Shown here piece after piece: positions 1 through 9,858 of a stretch of DNA of 64,000 bases (within the stretch, counting starts at the first letter, position 1; every line of letters begins with the position of its first letter). Position numbers and translations under genes: made by a program. The stretch spans positions 41,175-105,174 of the forward strand of contig NZ_AUJU01000023.1 of assembly GCF_000424385.1 (NCBI RefSeq), written 5' to 3'. The DNA comes from Butyrivibrio sp. LC3010 (GTDB lineage: Bacteria > Bacillota > Clostridia > Lachnospirales > Lachnospiraceae). The notes below the pieces were generated by a model that was given only the letters and a program-made list of their open reading frames with translations, ran no database searches and was not told the DNA's origin.

Positions 1-2
1 AG

Positions 3-1055
3 ATAGCGAATGTTGTGATCAAGGCGCTGATATATGCGGTACTGTTTTTTGCTGTATTTACAAAAGACTTGTCTGTAGGAAATTTCACATTGTTTTTGTC
101 TCTATCAATGGCTTTTTCTCAGGCACTTTTAAATCTCCTGCAGCGCTTTGGAGATTATAAGAAGGCATCACTGGAAACTGATGATTTCAGATCCTTTATT
201 GAGCTTGATATAGATGACGATGAAAAAGACTGCATAGAGATTCCGAAGTCAGACACCTACGAAATTGAATTTAAGAACGTATCCTACAAGTATGCCAAGG
301 CAGAAACCTATGCTCTTAAGGATCTTAATCTGAAGATTCATCCGGGAGAAAAACTTGCTGTGGTAGGACTAAATGGCGCAGGGAAGACTACAATGATAAA
401 GCTCCTCTTAAGACTCTATGATCCCACAGAAGGTGTTATTACCATCAATGGTACAGATATCAGAAAATACAGGAGAGAAGATTATTACAGACTATTTGCT
501 CCGGTATTTCAGAATGTTGAGATATTCGCATTCCTTATGTCTGAGAATATCGCCATGTATAGCAGGGAGGAGCTTAATAGAGATAGGGTAAAAGAGTGTG
601 CAATTTCCGCCGGCCTTGAAGAAAAGTTAAATTCACTCATAAAAGGAATTGATACACCGCTTACAAATGTTGTAGAAGAAGATGGTATCGATTTATCCGG
701 TGGCGAAAAACAAAAGCTGGCTCTGGCAAGAGCTCTGTATAAAGGCTCTAAGATAGTTGTCCTGGATGAGCCTACATCTGCCCTTGATGCCATTGCTGAG
801 CAAAGGCTCTATGAGCAGTTTGATGAAATGATCGGAGAAAAGAGTGCAGTTTATATCTCACACAGACTTGCTTCTACCAGATTTTGTGACAAAGTAGTTA
901 TGTTTGAGAATGGAAGCATGGTGGAACTTGGAAGTCACGATGAGCTTATGGAGAAGAATGGAAAATACGCAGATATGTTTAATGTACAGGCTCAGTATTA
1001 CCGTGATAATGAGGAAGGTGAGGAAATGCAACAGGAGGTAGAGAAGGTTGGCTAA
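3..1055 (+). CDS. ABC exporter ATP-binding/permease subunit, 5' end outside window
   Basis: C-terminal part of a fused membrane/ATPase ABC exporter. The frame is open to the left edge, so the start and most of the membrane domain lie outside the window. Two hydrophobic segments remain near the beginning, followed by an ATPase domain with Walker A GLNGAGKTT, signature LSGGEKQ, Walker B VVLDEPTSALD and H-loop SHR. The gene overlaps the next ABC gene by 8 bases. That arrangement and the similar length of the two ATPase domains suggest a heterodimeric exporter. The substrate (peptide, lipid or drug) cannot be told from sequence. Confidence 0.93.
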   Translation: MANVVIKALIYAVLFFAVFTKDLSVGNFTLFLSLSMAFSQALLNLLQRFGDYKKASLETDDFRSFIELDIDDDEKDCIEIPKSDTYEIEFKNVSYKYAKAETYALKDLNLKIHPGEKLAVVGLNGAGKTTMIKLLLRLYDPTEGVITINGTDIRKYRREDYYRLFAPVFQNVEIFAFLMSENIAMYSREELNRDRVKECAISAGLEEKLNSLIKGIDTPLTNVVEEDGIDLSGGEKQKLALARALYKGSKIVVLDEPTSALDAIAEQRLYEQFDEMIGEKSAVYISHRLASTRFCDKVVMFENGSMVELGSHDELMEKNGKYADMFNVQAQYYRDNEEGEEMQQEVEKVG

Positions 1056-2856
1056 CTTAAACAAAGACAGTAAAGAAAATGTTTCTGCTCTCCATAAGAT
1101 ACGAAAAGTTGTAGCTCTTTTATTTTCGACAACATATAAAAAATACCCGGGATTCTTCGTGTGGGAGAGCATAAAGGCAGTTTCACAGATTCTCCAACCC
1201 TTTGTGGCAATTATAATTTCGCCTCTAATAGTTGATGAGATAGTAGGTGATAGAAATTTAAGCAAACTGGTTATTCTGGCAGCAAGTCTTATTATAGGTG
1301 AATTCGTTATTTCAATGGTTACCAGCCGCAGTAATACTGTACTGAGTAAATACCAGCAAAGACTTGATGACTATTTTTCAATACTCATGGGGAAACATTC
1401 CATGGAACTGGATTATCAGCTCACAGAGGATAAAGAGGCTCTGGATCAGATTGAAAAAGCAAGAACAGGAATGAGCTGGTACTCAGGGGGAGTTTATGGC
1501 ATTTCTGAAATCCTTTTTATGTTCATTACCAACATAGTCAGAGCCATTGGATTTGTGGTTGTTATAGCTCTTCATGCACCGCTCCTGCTTCTTCTTTTGG
1601 CTATATACTCGCTGGTAAATCTATATGTGGTTTCCAAGCAGAATAAGATAGAAATTGAAGCTTTTGGAAAACTATCCAAGGTAAATAGGCTGTTTGGCTG
1701 GGAAATAGTAGATCCAAGATTTGGCAAGGATATTCGTCTTTATGATGCTCAGAACCTTATGCTGGACTGCTGGAAAAATAATACAGATAAGAGCAATAAG
1801 CACTGGAGATGGCAGGCAGTAACCCAGCTTCCATATAGTATTGGTGTTAATGTAATATCTGCTATAAAAGGTGCTGCAGCATACTTTTATGTAGCTCTTT
1901 TGGCTATAAAGGGAGTCTATGGTATTGGAACCTTAGTGCAGCTAATCAGCACAGAAGCAGCTCTCAACGGAACTTTGAGCGGACTTGTTTACAATGTGAC
2001 GGAACTTATCAAGGATTGCAACTATGCCTATGAGTATGTTTTATTTATGGAATATCCTGAGGCTCTTCCCAAGGGAGAAAAAGAGGTTTCTAAAAAGCCC
2101 CATGAAATCGAATTCAGGCATGTTTCTTTTTCCTATCCGGGAACTGATAAAAAGATCCTTGATGATATCAGTATTAAGATTAGACCCGGTGAGCATTTGT
2201 CTATTGTGGGTCTAAATGGCGCCGGCAAAACCACATTTATTAAGCTGCTTTGCAGGCTTTATGATCCCACGGAAGGTCAGATTCTGGTTGATGGAATAGA
2301 TATAAGGGACTACGATTACAGGCAGTATATGAAGCAGTTTGCGCCGGTATTTCAGGATTTTAAGCTTTTTTCTTTTCCTATAGACGAGAATATAGCGTTT
2401 GATAGCCTTGATGAGGGCAAGGTTGATGAGTATATTGACCTTGTAGGACTAAGGGATAGAATTGATGAGCTTGAAAAAGGCGCAAAGACTAATTTATTCA
2501 AGTATTTTGATGAAAAGGGAATAGAACCTTCCGGAGGAGAACAGCAAAAGATTGCAATTGCAAGGGCTTTATATAAGAATAGCCCTGTAGTTATCCTGGA
2601 TGAGCCTACCTCTGCCCTTGATCCATTGGCTGAATACGAGGTTTACAAACAGTTCCACACCCTTGTGGGTGGTAAAACCGCTTTTTATATTTCGCACAGA
2701 TTATCAAGCTGCAAGTTCTGTGACAGAATAGCAGTTTTCTCTGATGGACATATTGCAGAGTACGGCACACATGATGAGCTCATAAAAATGCGAGAGGGTA
2801 TATATGCCACCATGTTTGAGGCGCAAGCGAAATACTATAGGGATGTGAGTGCATAA
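1048..2856 (+). CDS. ABC exporter, fused permease and ATPase, second subunit
   Basis: A complete 602-residue ABC half-transporter with an N-terminal membrane domain (about residues 30-330) and an ATPase domain. Walker A GLNGAGKTT is near residue 388, Walker B VVILDEPTSALD near 515 and the H-loop SHR near 549. The signature reads PSGGEQQ rather than LSGGQ, a mildly degenerate form often seen in one half of heterodimeric exporters. It starts inside the end of the preceding ABC gene, so the two are translationally coupled. The convergent kinase/regulator pair next door might control it, but nothing in the sequence proves this. Confidence 0.95.
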   Translation: MANLNKDSKENVSALHKIRKVVALLFSTTYKKYPGFFVWESIKAVSQILQPFVAIIISPLIVDEIVGDRNLSKLVILAASLIIGEFVISMVTSRSNTVLSKYQQRLDDYFSILMGKHSMELDYQLTEDKEALDQIEKARTGMSWYSGGVYGISEILFMFITNIVRAIGFVVVIALHAPLLLLLLAIYSLVNLYVVSKQNKIEIEAFGKLSKVNRLFGWEIVDPRFGKDIRLYDAQNLMLDCWKNNTDKSNKHWRWQAVTQLPYSIGVNVISAIKGAAAYFYVALLAIKGVYGIGTLVQLISTEAALNGTLSGLVYNVTELIKDCNYAYEYVLFMEYPEALPKGEKEVSKKPHEIEFRHVSFSYPGTDKKILDDISIKIRPGEHLSIVGLNGAGKTTFIKLLCRLYDPTEGQILVDGIDIRDYDYRQYMKQFAPVFQDFKLFSFPIDENIAFDSLDEGKVDEYIDLVGLRDRIDELEKGAKTNLFKYFDEKGIEPSGGEQQKIAIARALYKNSPVVILDEPTSALDPLAEYEVYKQFHTLVGGKTAFYISHRLSSCKFCDRIAVFSDGHIAEYGTHDELIKMREGIYATMFEAQAKYYRDVSA

Positions 2857-2890
2857 GAGAACTGTCTACAGGACCTTTTGGAGATGAAGT

Positions 2891-4192
2891 TCATAGCATA
2901 TTTATAATCAACTCAATTATGAAAATGGATTTGGTTGTATGTATAACGCAATCCCCATTCATTTTTTTCATCATTAAGTTGATATTTTTTAGTCCAATTC
3001 CGTTACTTGAGTTTTTATTTGCATTGGCAGAAACTGTATTTTCAACAGAGATACAGAAAGTTTTCCCATCACATTTGGTATCAAGATATACAGGCTTTGT
3101 TTTATCCGCATACTTAACTATGTTTGACTGGATGTTATTCATAATTCTGCCAATGTAATCAAAAGATACGGATACGTTCTGATTTGGCCATGATAGTTCC
3201 TGCACTTCTACAGAAAATCCTTGCGTACCCAGATAATTACATAGTTCTGAAAGATAATCGCTAAATGCATATTCTACCGTAACTACTTCAAATTTGTCTT
3301 TCTCTCCGGAATTAATCAGGAAAAAGTCAAACAACTGATCTGACAGATTCTTTATCTCAAAAGCCTTTTGTAATGCTTTATCGGAATAACCAGATACATT
3401 TTCCAGGTTATCCTGTCGTTTGACTATTTCGATGTAAGCCATAAGGCTTGTCAGAGGCGTCCTGAGATCGTGGGCCATGCCAAGAACAAGATTATCCTGT
3501 GCCTTTTTCATCTTAAGCTCATTTTCTTGTTTTTCTATTAGATCAGTACGCATGTGCTCTATAGCACCGGCGAGACTTGAAATCTCATCATCACCCATGA
3601 CACGGAATGAGGCATTTTCGAGTCCGGAATTCATTTTGTTTACTTCATTTCCAAGTTCTACGATATAAAGTACTTCCTTTTGTATTCCAAACAGAACTAT
3701 TACAAAACCAGCACATCCGCTTAGTAGGGCAGATATTGCATATGCTGTGAAATAGTATTTCCGTTCAACATTCTTGTAGATGAAAACATCCGCATCACCA
3801 TCGGCAAATCTAACATTGCTCATATATAGTCTGGTGTAATTTAGTTGTTCGGATTCTGTATCATCAAGAGGAATCTTGCCCATATACGCATTGTCATAAA
3901 GAAGAAGGTTTTCTCTGGATATAGTAAAATAGTCGACCTTGTTTTCCTCGGCCCAGTCACGGATTGCAAAAGTTTCTGTCGCCTTTAAATTTTTTTCTGT
4001 TACGTAGTATTGAAACCGGCTTACCAGAGGGTCAGATATGTCTTTTCGAAAATTGGAGTTTTGAAATATGTCATCCAGAATATAATTTGTTGTGGAGAAG
4101 AGTATAAAAAATAATGTAAGCGAAGCTGCCATGCTTAGAGCAAACAATATCATTATTTTCTGTGTAATGCTTCGTGTCTTAGTTTTAGCCAA
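2891..4192 (-). CDS. Membrane sensor histidine kinase
   Basis: A 433-residue sensor kinase. It has transmembrane segments near residues 13-35 and 150-172 around an extracellular loop of about 110 residues, then a HAMP-like linker. The phosphoacceptor motif is MAHDLRTPLTSL with His near 241. The ATP-binding region has an N-box-like stretch (NNIQSNIVKYADK) and a G-box (NSSNGIGLKN). Its start overlaps the end of the response regulator gene by 8 bases, so they form a regulator-kinase operon. It is convergent with the ABC genes. The ligand is unknown. Confidence 0.93.
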   Translation of the reverse strand: MAKTKTRSITQKIMILFALSMAASLTLFFILFSTTNYILDDIFQNSNFRKDISDPLVSRFQYYVTEKNLKATETFAIRDWAEENKVDYFTISRENLLLYDNAYMGKIPLDDTESEQLNYTRLYMSNVRFADGDADVFIYKNVERKYYFTAYAISALLSGCAGFVIVLFGIQKEVLYIVELGNEVNKMNSGLENASFRVMGDDEISSLAGAIEHMRTDLIEKQENELKMKKAQDNLVLGMAHDLRTPLTSLMAYIEIVKRQDNLENVSGYSDKALQKAFEIKNLSDQLFDFFLINSGEKDKFEVVTVEYAFSDYLSELCNYLGTQGFSVEVQELSWPNQNVSVSFDYIGRIMNNIQSNIVKYADKTKPVYLDTKCDGKTFCISVENTVSANANKNSSNGIGLKNINLMMKKMNGDCVIHTTKSIFIIELIINML

Positions 4193-4889
4193 TTTTGTAA
4201 CCCTTTCCCCAAATAGTTAAGACTCTGCGCGGTTCCTGTGGATTTTTTTCTATTTTTGTTCGTAGTTTCCTTATATGAACCATTACAGTATTTGATGAAT
4301 CCTGGAGATATGTTTCATTCCATACTGCTTCGTATAATTCCTGTGCTGAAAAGATTTTGTCCGAAGTGCTGATCAGAAGTAGTAAAATCTGGTATTCAGT
4401 TTCTGTGAGCGATACTTCATTTCCATCAATGAACACCTCGTTTTTGCATGTGTTTATTTTTATACCATTGTGATCAAGCCATTCTTCACTGCAGGTACTA
4501 ATGCGAGATGCTGATGAGTCGTATTCCTTATGTCTTCTTAGCATAGCGTGTATTCTTGAAGATAATTCAACATATGAAAATGGTTTTACAAGATAGTCAT
4601 CTCCACCGAGAGAGAACCCAAGAACCTTATCTTCTTCAGCAGATCTGGCAGTTAGAAATAGGATAGGGACAACAGAAATTTTACGGATTTCTTCGCAAAC
4701 CTGATAACCTGACATTCCGGGAAGCATTATGTCAAGAATTACAAGATCTGTATTATCAGTTAGCATAGAAAGACCTTGTTCGCCGGAAGCGGCTTTTAAT
4801 ACCGAAAAACCTTCACTTCCAAGAAGAATTTCCACACTATCTCTTATGCTTTCATCGTCTTCAATTATCAGTATGGTCTGTGAGCTCAT
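4185..4889 (-). CDS. OmpR-family response regulator
   Basis: A 234-residue DNA-binding response regulator. The receiver domain has the acidic pair EDD at residues 10-12, phosphoacceptor Asp53 in LVILDIMLPG and the conserved Lys in YLVKPFS near 103. The C-terminal half is a winged helix ending RVLTIWGKGYKIG, typical of the OmpR/PhoB class. It lies upstream of, and overlaps, the histidine kinase gene and is surely its partner. Targets are unknown. Confidence 0.95.
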   Translation of the reverse strand: MSSQTILIIEDDESIRDSVEILLGSEGFSVLKAASGEQGLSMLTDNTDLVILDIMLPGMSGYQVCEEIRKISVVPILFLTARSAEEDKVLGFSLGGDDYLVKPFSYVELSSRIHAMLRRHKEYDSSASRISTCSEEWLDHNGIKINTCKNEVFIDGNEVSLTETEYQILLLLISTSDKIFSAQELYEAVWNETYLQDSSNTVMVHIRKLRTKIEKNPQEPRRVLTIWGKGYKIG

Positions 4890-5004
4890 AACGTGTCCTT
4901 ATTATGGTTTTTCTTTACTATAACATAGATTTTATACGACTTTGGAAAACTTAAGAATTATTAAGATTTATCTGAAAAAATAGATGATAATATGAATTTA
5001 GCAA

Positions 5005-5118
5005 GGATCTCCATTCCCACCATTATTTGGAATCCCCGGTTTGATATGGAGAGCTATTGTAGGAACGATGGGGTGTTCTATTCTTATTTGGGGATTATAT
5101 GGCAGAAGAAAATCTTAA
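5005..5118 (+). pseudogene. Remnant of the 65-residue membrane protein family
   Basis: This stretch reads without stops as the last 37 residues of a protein closely matching residues 20 onward of the small membrane protein at 21309-21506 (shared pattern PFPPLxGIxGxxWRxxxG). The frame has a TAG just upstream and no start, so it is a decayed copy. It lies directly before the first promoter-like motif, while in the 21 kb region the intact gene lies directly after the motif. Confidence 0.6.
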
Positions 5119-5133
5119 AATAAGCAGATTTTG

Positions 5134-5162
5134 TGTCCCGAAATAGGATGCTCACGCGTTAT
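5134..5162 (+). promoter_or_regulatory. Bipartite ECF-like promoter motif, copy 1
   Basis: TGTCCCGAAAT, 12 bases, CGTTAT. The same element with the same spacing occurs upstream of several other genes in this window. The CGTTAT box ends 56 bases before the start of the small membrane protein gene at 5219. Geometry resembles an ECF sigma promoter; assignment to a particular sigma is inference. Confidence 0.7.
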
Positions 5163-5218
5163 ATAAATGAGGGGATTAAAGATACTTGAGAAGGGAAAAC
5201 TTTGCCAGGAGGATTTAC

Positions 5219-5671
5219 ATGAAAAATATATTTGCAAAAGTTAGGTTTATGGCAGTTTTAATCGGCATCATCGCGGCATTTATGATTTTTACATGTACAA
5301 GACCATCTAGAGAAAAACAGATAGTAGCCTTTGTAAAAGAGAACGAACCTCAACTTACAGATATAGCTCAGAACATGATTGATGGGGATTTGTCTAAAAA
5401 AACATTCAAAAAGGCTAAAATGGATGGGGTTTTCAGAAATTCAGAGAGTGAAGAAATTGTTCAATTTACGTATACAGGAAAAGGAATAGTTCCTGCTTCC
5501 AAGTATTATGGCTTTTATTATTCTCCTTCAGATCAGCCACAAGCTTTTCAGAATGTTGAGGTCAATTTGGAAGCAGAAAATGGCTACTGGAAGTGGCATG
5601 ACGAAGGTGATAATGGCGGAATAACTAAGAAAATTGGTAACGGCTGGTATTATTACGAAGCATGGTTTTAA
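5219..5671 (+). CDS. Small membrane-anchored secreted protein, unknown function
   Basis: A 150-residue protein with an N-terminal hydrophobic segment (residues 8-25) and a polar extracellular part rich in aromatic residues toward the end (GWYYYEAWF). The residue before Cys26 is Thr, a poor lipobox, so a signal anchor is more likely than a lipoprotein. The ATG at 5219 is chosen because AGGAGG sits 6 bases upstream; an earlier TTG at 5186 lacks a site. The first six residues (MKNIFA) and the leader match the gene at 21309, because the upstream block is duplicated. I do not recognise the family. Confidence 0.75.
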   Translation: MKNIFAKVRFMAVLIGIIAAFMIFTCTRPSREKQIVAFVKENEPQLTDIAQNMIDGDLSKKTFKKAKMDGVFRNSESEEIVQFTYTGKGIVPASKYYGFYYSPSDQPQAFQNVEVNLEAENGYWKWHDEGDNGGITKKIGNGWYYYEAWF

Positions 5672-5747
5672 TAATGACATTTCCTGATTAGTACAGTCTT
5701 GTGTAGAAAGTTAGTTGTTCATTCTAAAGATCAGCGGAGGGAATAAT

Positions 5748-5924
5748 ATGCATACAAAAAAGCTGGTAGGAATCTGCTTGGGGGTAGTTGTGGCAATTAC
5801 TATAACAGTAGTGTCATTTGGGGAGATGTCTTCCAAACCAGAGCCGTTAACTAATGGTTCTGGTTTAAATAAAGAAGTTACATTTGATGACATTAAAAGC
5901 TGTGGATGGGTTTACTGTTTTTAA
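5748..5924 (+). CDS. Short membrane peptide ending SCGWVYCF
   Basis: A 58-residue peptide with a strong site (CGGAGGG, about 7 bases upstream), one membrane segment near residues 6-26, and the C-terminal motif TFDDIKSCGWVYCF. The gene at 39634 encodes a near twin with TFEDIKSCGWVDCF at its end but a different middle. The conservation is concentrated in the last 14 residues, as expected if the tail is the functional part (signal, cyclised or disulfide-looped peptide, or a docking tail). It lies between the small membrane protein at 5219 and the lipoprotein at 5993, probably in one transcript. Function unknown. Confidence 0.75.
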   Translation: MHTKKLVGICLGVVVAITITVVSFGEMSSKPEPLTNGSGLNKEVTFDDIKSCGWVYCF

Positions 5925-5992
5925 AAGTCGATACTTATGGCATTACATAACGAGATTGAGATAAGGATTTCAAAATGGGAGAAAAGGGGACT

Positions 5993-8317
5993 ATGAAAAA
6001 GAGTTTTGGGACAAGTGTATTAGCTATGGGCATGATATGTACCATGACTATCCTTGGTGCATGTGGAAATAAGGAAAATGTTGCTCTGCAGGAAAACGCT
6101 GATTCTGAACCTGCGATTGACAAGGATCATGTATATCGGTGGGAGGACATCGACTTACCTATAAAGGATAGTAGTTACTGCATTAGCAGTTGCAGCACAG
6201 AGGACAGTTTTTTCACACTGATAGGCTACTACGAAGGGAGCGAAGCTGCTCCGGAGATAATGAAGGTTGATTATGCTTCCGGAGTTGTTACTGAGCTTCC
6301 GCTTCAATCTGCCTATAACATCGCATACAGTGAGATGACAGCTGACGAAGACGAAAATCTGTATCTGATAAAGACAGTTTACACCGATGATTGGCTGGAA
6401 GCTTATGAAAATGAGGAAGAGATTGCCTACTCGGAAAAATTTCGTGCTGACAACACTACTTCTACTATTGTAAAACTTTCAGCAGAAGGGGATATTATTT
6501 GGGAAAAACCGCTTACAGAGACAGACTCTAAGAAGACAGTAGGGAGCATGGCCTATGTTAAGGGTAGGGGAATCCTGACCTATAGTAGAGGCGCATCTTC
6601 ATTTTATGATGAAAACACCGATGAAGGAGAAGAAATCATAGGGGGAAATGATGATTCTTCTGATGATTACTACTTCGGAAATCTATATACGCTGCGAGAT
6701 GGCAACGTATATCTATATGACAATTCCTACAATGAAAATGGTCTTATTATTAAAAAATTCAACCCGGATACGATGGATTTTGATGAAGAGGTTTCTATTC
6801 CAAACGATGCTCAGAATGGGAATAGAATCTATCCAGGAAAAGCCTTCGATTTTTATGTTGAAGAGCGCTCCGGAATAAAGGTCTTTAATCTTGGGGACGA
6901 GCAGATGACGCTTGTCTGTGACTTTGAGTCATCGGATATAGTAATAAATTACCTGACATATATCGGGGATGATGAAAACGGAAAAATCTTTGTAATAAAT
7001 GAAATGCCCGATGAAGGATCTGAGCTTGCAAGTTTGACAAAAATCAATCCATCAGAAATTACGGAAAAAGAGATTATCACAGTTGGAACCATTTTCATTT
7101 CTGATGAGGTCAGAAAGCGGGTATCTAAATTCAATAAGAATAGCGAAAAATACAGGATTAAACTGATTGATTATGCTAATGAAAGTGGGGGGACTGATTT
7201 ATCAGGATATTTTGAATGTGTAGATAAGATTGGTCTGGAACTGGTTCAGGGGCAAGGCCCGGATATTATGGTGGTTTACCATTCTGCAGCTCTTCAGAAT
7301 TATGCGAAGAAAGGTGTGTTTGAGCCTCTTGATTCATATTTTGAAAATGATCCTGATATTAGCATCTCTGATCTTTTACCCAATGTGGTCGATGCCACAA
7401 GAGTAAATGGAGAACTGTATACTGTTGTTCCGTCTTTTTATGTGAATACCTGTGTTGCAGCTAAAGATAAGCTTGGAAATCAGAAGGTCACACTGGAGAA
7501 TTATAAAGAAATATGCGAAGCAAATGGTATTGATCCTGTTGTCGGAATGGGCTATATGACAAGAGATGCAGCCACGGACTTCTACGAAACCACAGGAAGC
7601 ACTTTTATTAATTATGAAAATGGAACCTGCAGTTTTGATTCAGAGGGCTTTGTTAATCTTCTGAAATTCATTAATCAGTTTCCGGAAGAAACAGAAGATG
7701 ATGAAGATAACGATGAGTGGGAAGAATACGAAACATACTTCAGGCAAAATAAAGCTCTTCTTTTGGATTATACCCTGGCATCTTTTCAGGACTATAAGCT
7801 GCTGCTTGATGGATACTTTGGCACGGATGTAGAGTTTAATGGTTATCCAACAAATGATGGAGGAAAATCCTTCCTCTCCATGGGAATGCAGATAGCAATG
7901 AACCACAACTGTAAATATAAAGACGCTGCCTGGGAATTCATGAAGTCTTTTTATGACTATGATTATCGAAATAAATTACAAAGGGATTTTCCAATAAAGA
8001 AAAGTGCTCTTGAAGCGATGGCGGCTAAAGCGCAGGAAAGACCTTACTATACTAATTCAAAGGGCGAAGAAGTATATACGGGTGATATCCTTGGGATAGG
8101 AAATGAGGAATACCAGCTCGATGAACTCTCTAAGGAAGAAACAGAAACCGTGATAGATTTCATTTCATCGGTGACGGATGTATCAACTAATGAAATCCAG
8201 ATTGAAAACATAATAACCGAAGAAGCCGGGGCTTACTATGAGAACCAGAAATCGGCGGAAGAAGTAGCCGATATCATCCAGAGCAGGGTTAGCATTTACC
8301 TTAGTGAGAATAGATGA
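5993..8317 (+). CDS. Solute-binding-like lipoprotein with N-terminal propeller-like region
   Basis: A 774-residue lipoprotein with lipobox LGAC (Cys24). Residues 30-360 show repeated short beta-type units such as DENLYLIKTVY and DGNVYLYDNSY. Residues 360 to the end look like a family 1 extracellular solute-binding domain (VQGQGPDIMVV, AAWEFMKSF, KNPIKK-like tail and the ending AEEVADIIQSRVSIYLSE). The start at 5993 is preferred over ATG 5975 by analogy with the paralogue at 21580 and because GGAGAAAAGGGG lies just before it. No permease gene is adjacent. It may bind a sugar or act as a sensor; the ligand is unknown. The S41 peptidase gene follows 24 bases later. Confidence 0.85.
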   Translation: MKKSFGTSVLAMGMICTMTILGACGNKENVALQENADSEPAIDKDHVYRWEDIDLPIKDSSYCISSCSTEDSFFTLIGYYEGSEAAPEIMKVDYASGVVTELPLQSAYNIAYSEMTADEDENLYLIKTVYTDDWLEAYENEEEIAYSEKFRADNTTSTIVKLSAEGDIIWEKPLTETDSKKTVGSMAYVKGRGILTYSRGASSFYDENTDEGEEIIGGNDDSSDDYYFGNLYTLRDGNVYLYDNSYNENGLIIKKFNPDTMDFDEEVSIPNDAQNGNRIYPGKAFDFYVEERSGIKVFNLGDEQMTLVCDFESSDIVINYLTYIGDDENGKIFVINEMPDEGSELASLTKINPSEITEKEIITVGTIFISDEVRKRVSKFNKNSEKYRIKLIDYANESGGTDLSGYFECVDKIGLELVQGQGPDIMVVYHSAALQNYAKKGVFEPLDSYFENDPDISISDLLPNVVDATRVNGELYTVVPSFYVNTCVAAKDKLGNQKVTLENYKEICEANGIDPVVGMGYMTRDAATDFYETTGSTFINYENGTCSFDSEGFVNLLKFINQFPEETEDDEDNDEWEEYETYFRQNKALLLDYTLASFQDYKLLLDGYFGTDVEFNGYPTNDGGKSFLSMGMQIAMNHNCKYKDAAWEFMKSFYDYDYRNKLQRDFPIKKSALEAMAAKAQERPYYTNSKGEEVYTGDILGIGNEEYQLDELSKEETETVIDFISSVTDVSTNEIQIENIITEEAGAYYENQKSAEEVADIIQSRVSIYLSENR

Positions 8318-8341
8318 TGGTCGTAAAGTAGGGGAAAAGGT

Positions 8342-9817
8342 ATGGTAAAGAGCTTTTGGCCTAGGAGAATCACCATTGGGGCAGTATTCATCATGCTTTT
8401 ACTGAGTGGATGCGGAAATAGTTCATCAGAGCAAAATGTAACTGAAGATCCTGAGGATATAGAATCATTAACAGATGCTACACCGGTTACAGCAGATGAA
8501 TATGGGAAATATATAGAAAAACAGTTATCAGATGTAATAGCGGAACAGCTAAACATAGATGATGCAGAGGTTGAAACTGTTGTATCTGATGATTTAGTGG
8601 TGCAAGAAGTTACTATTGATACCGGGGCATACGGGGTATCTGAAGATGATAAAGACAATTTAATAAAGCAGATTAAGGTGCTATGCGGTAACGATGTTAG
8701 CATTACCTTTGGCCAGGACAAAGGTGAAGCTCCATATATGAGCGATTATGAGGTACTGTGGGATGAGCTTCGAAACAGTTATCCTTACCTGCCATGTCTT
8801 GAAGATAAAGGCATAGATGTTGATGAAATATACGACAGATATGCTGAGAAAACCAAGGATATTACAAAAGAAGATGACTTCTACGGCATGTTACAAAACA
8901 TGTTAGCTGAACTACAAAACTTTGCACATCTGAATATCGCTTCACCCGAGGATTATGCATCTTTATATAACATATTTGTAAATGATGATTATTACAGAGA
9001 AACTGAGAGGACATATTACGAGATAGTCACAGATCCAAAACTTTCAAAACGTTATAAAATACTGGAGTCATCAGAACAATTTGTGCAGGATACTCAGGAG
9101 CAGTTTCCGGATGTCTTTATGCAATATATCGCTGATTGTAAGGCATTGTATATTAAAATTCCATCTTTTCACTACGAATTGGTGGACAGGGATAGTAACA
9201 TAGTTTATGAAGGGTTGGAAAAATATCCTGATGCAGAGAATATAATTTTCGATATTACATTAAATGGTGGCGGAAGTGATGGATACTGGATGGAAAATCT
9301 TGTTGCACCTTTTGGTGGTACATATGAGTTTGGATATCGGTCTTTTTTTAAGTCTACGCCATTAATCAATAAGTATTATGCGGATTCTGAATCAAAACCT
9401 GTTTCTGAACTTTCAGACGCACCGGAATGGGCTTCAGAGTTGGGGCTTGACCGATATTATACGAATACATGGACTCTTTCAGAGGAAGACTTTGATGGAG
9501 AGATAATTGATAGGGACATAAAGAAATGGGTTCTGATAAGCAACAGAGTGTATTCAGCTTCGGAGAAATTTGTTTGCTTTTGTAAAGCTACCGGATGGGC
9601 GACATTAGTAGGAACAAAAACCTCAGGTGATGGCTTGGGACCGACACCGGTGATGCTCCTACTTCCTGATTCAGGATTACTAATACGATTTTCAGGAAAT
9701 GTTGGAGAAAATCCTGATGGCAGCATAAATGCAGTAGCCGGGACAAATCCGGATATCATGTGTATCAAGGATGAGACACCGCTTGACCGGTGTCTCGAGG
9801 AGATACGAAATAAATGA
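8342..9817 (+). CDS. S41-family peptidase lipoprotein
   Basis: A 491-residue putative extracellular serine peptidase related to C-terminal processing proteases. Lipobox LSGC gives Cys24. The catalytic region contains NGGGSDGYW, the nucleophile Ser in VYSASEKFV (near residue 405) and the Lys about 20 residues later in LVGTKTSGDG. No PDZ domain is evident. It follows the solute-binding-like lipoprotein by 24 bases, in one operon. A decayed second copy of its C-terminal part lies after the paralogous lipoprotein at 24 kb, so the two genes were duplicated as a unit. Substrate unknown. Confidence 0.88.
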   Translation: MVKSFWPRRITIGAVFIMLLLSGCGNSSSEQNVTEDPEDIESLTDATPVTADEYGKYIEKQLSDVIAEQLNIDDAEVETVVSDDLVVQEVTIDTGAYGVSEDDKDNLIKQIKVLCGNDVSITFGQDKGEAPYMSDYEVLWDELRNSYPYLPCLEDKGIDVDEIYDRYAEKTKDITKEDDFYGMLQNMLAELQNFAHLNIASPEDYASLYNIFVNDDYYRETERTYYEIVTDPKLSKRYKILESSEQFVQDTQEQFPDVFMQYIADCKALYIKIPSFHYELVDRDSNIVYEGLEKYPDAENIIFDITLNGGGSDGYWMENLVAPFGGTYEFGYRSFFKSTPLINKYYADSESKPVSELSDAPEWASELGLDRYYTNTWTLSEEDFDGEIIDRDIKKWVLISNRVYSASEKFVCFCKATGWATLVGTKTSGDGLGPTPVMLLLPDSGLLIRFSGNVGENPDGSINAVAGTNPDIMCIKDETPLDRCLEEIRNK

Positions 9818-9858
9818 TTATATGAGATATACGAGAAATATATTGGAGAGGATTGGGT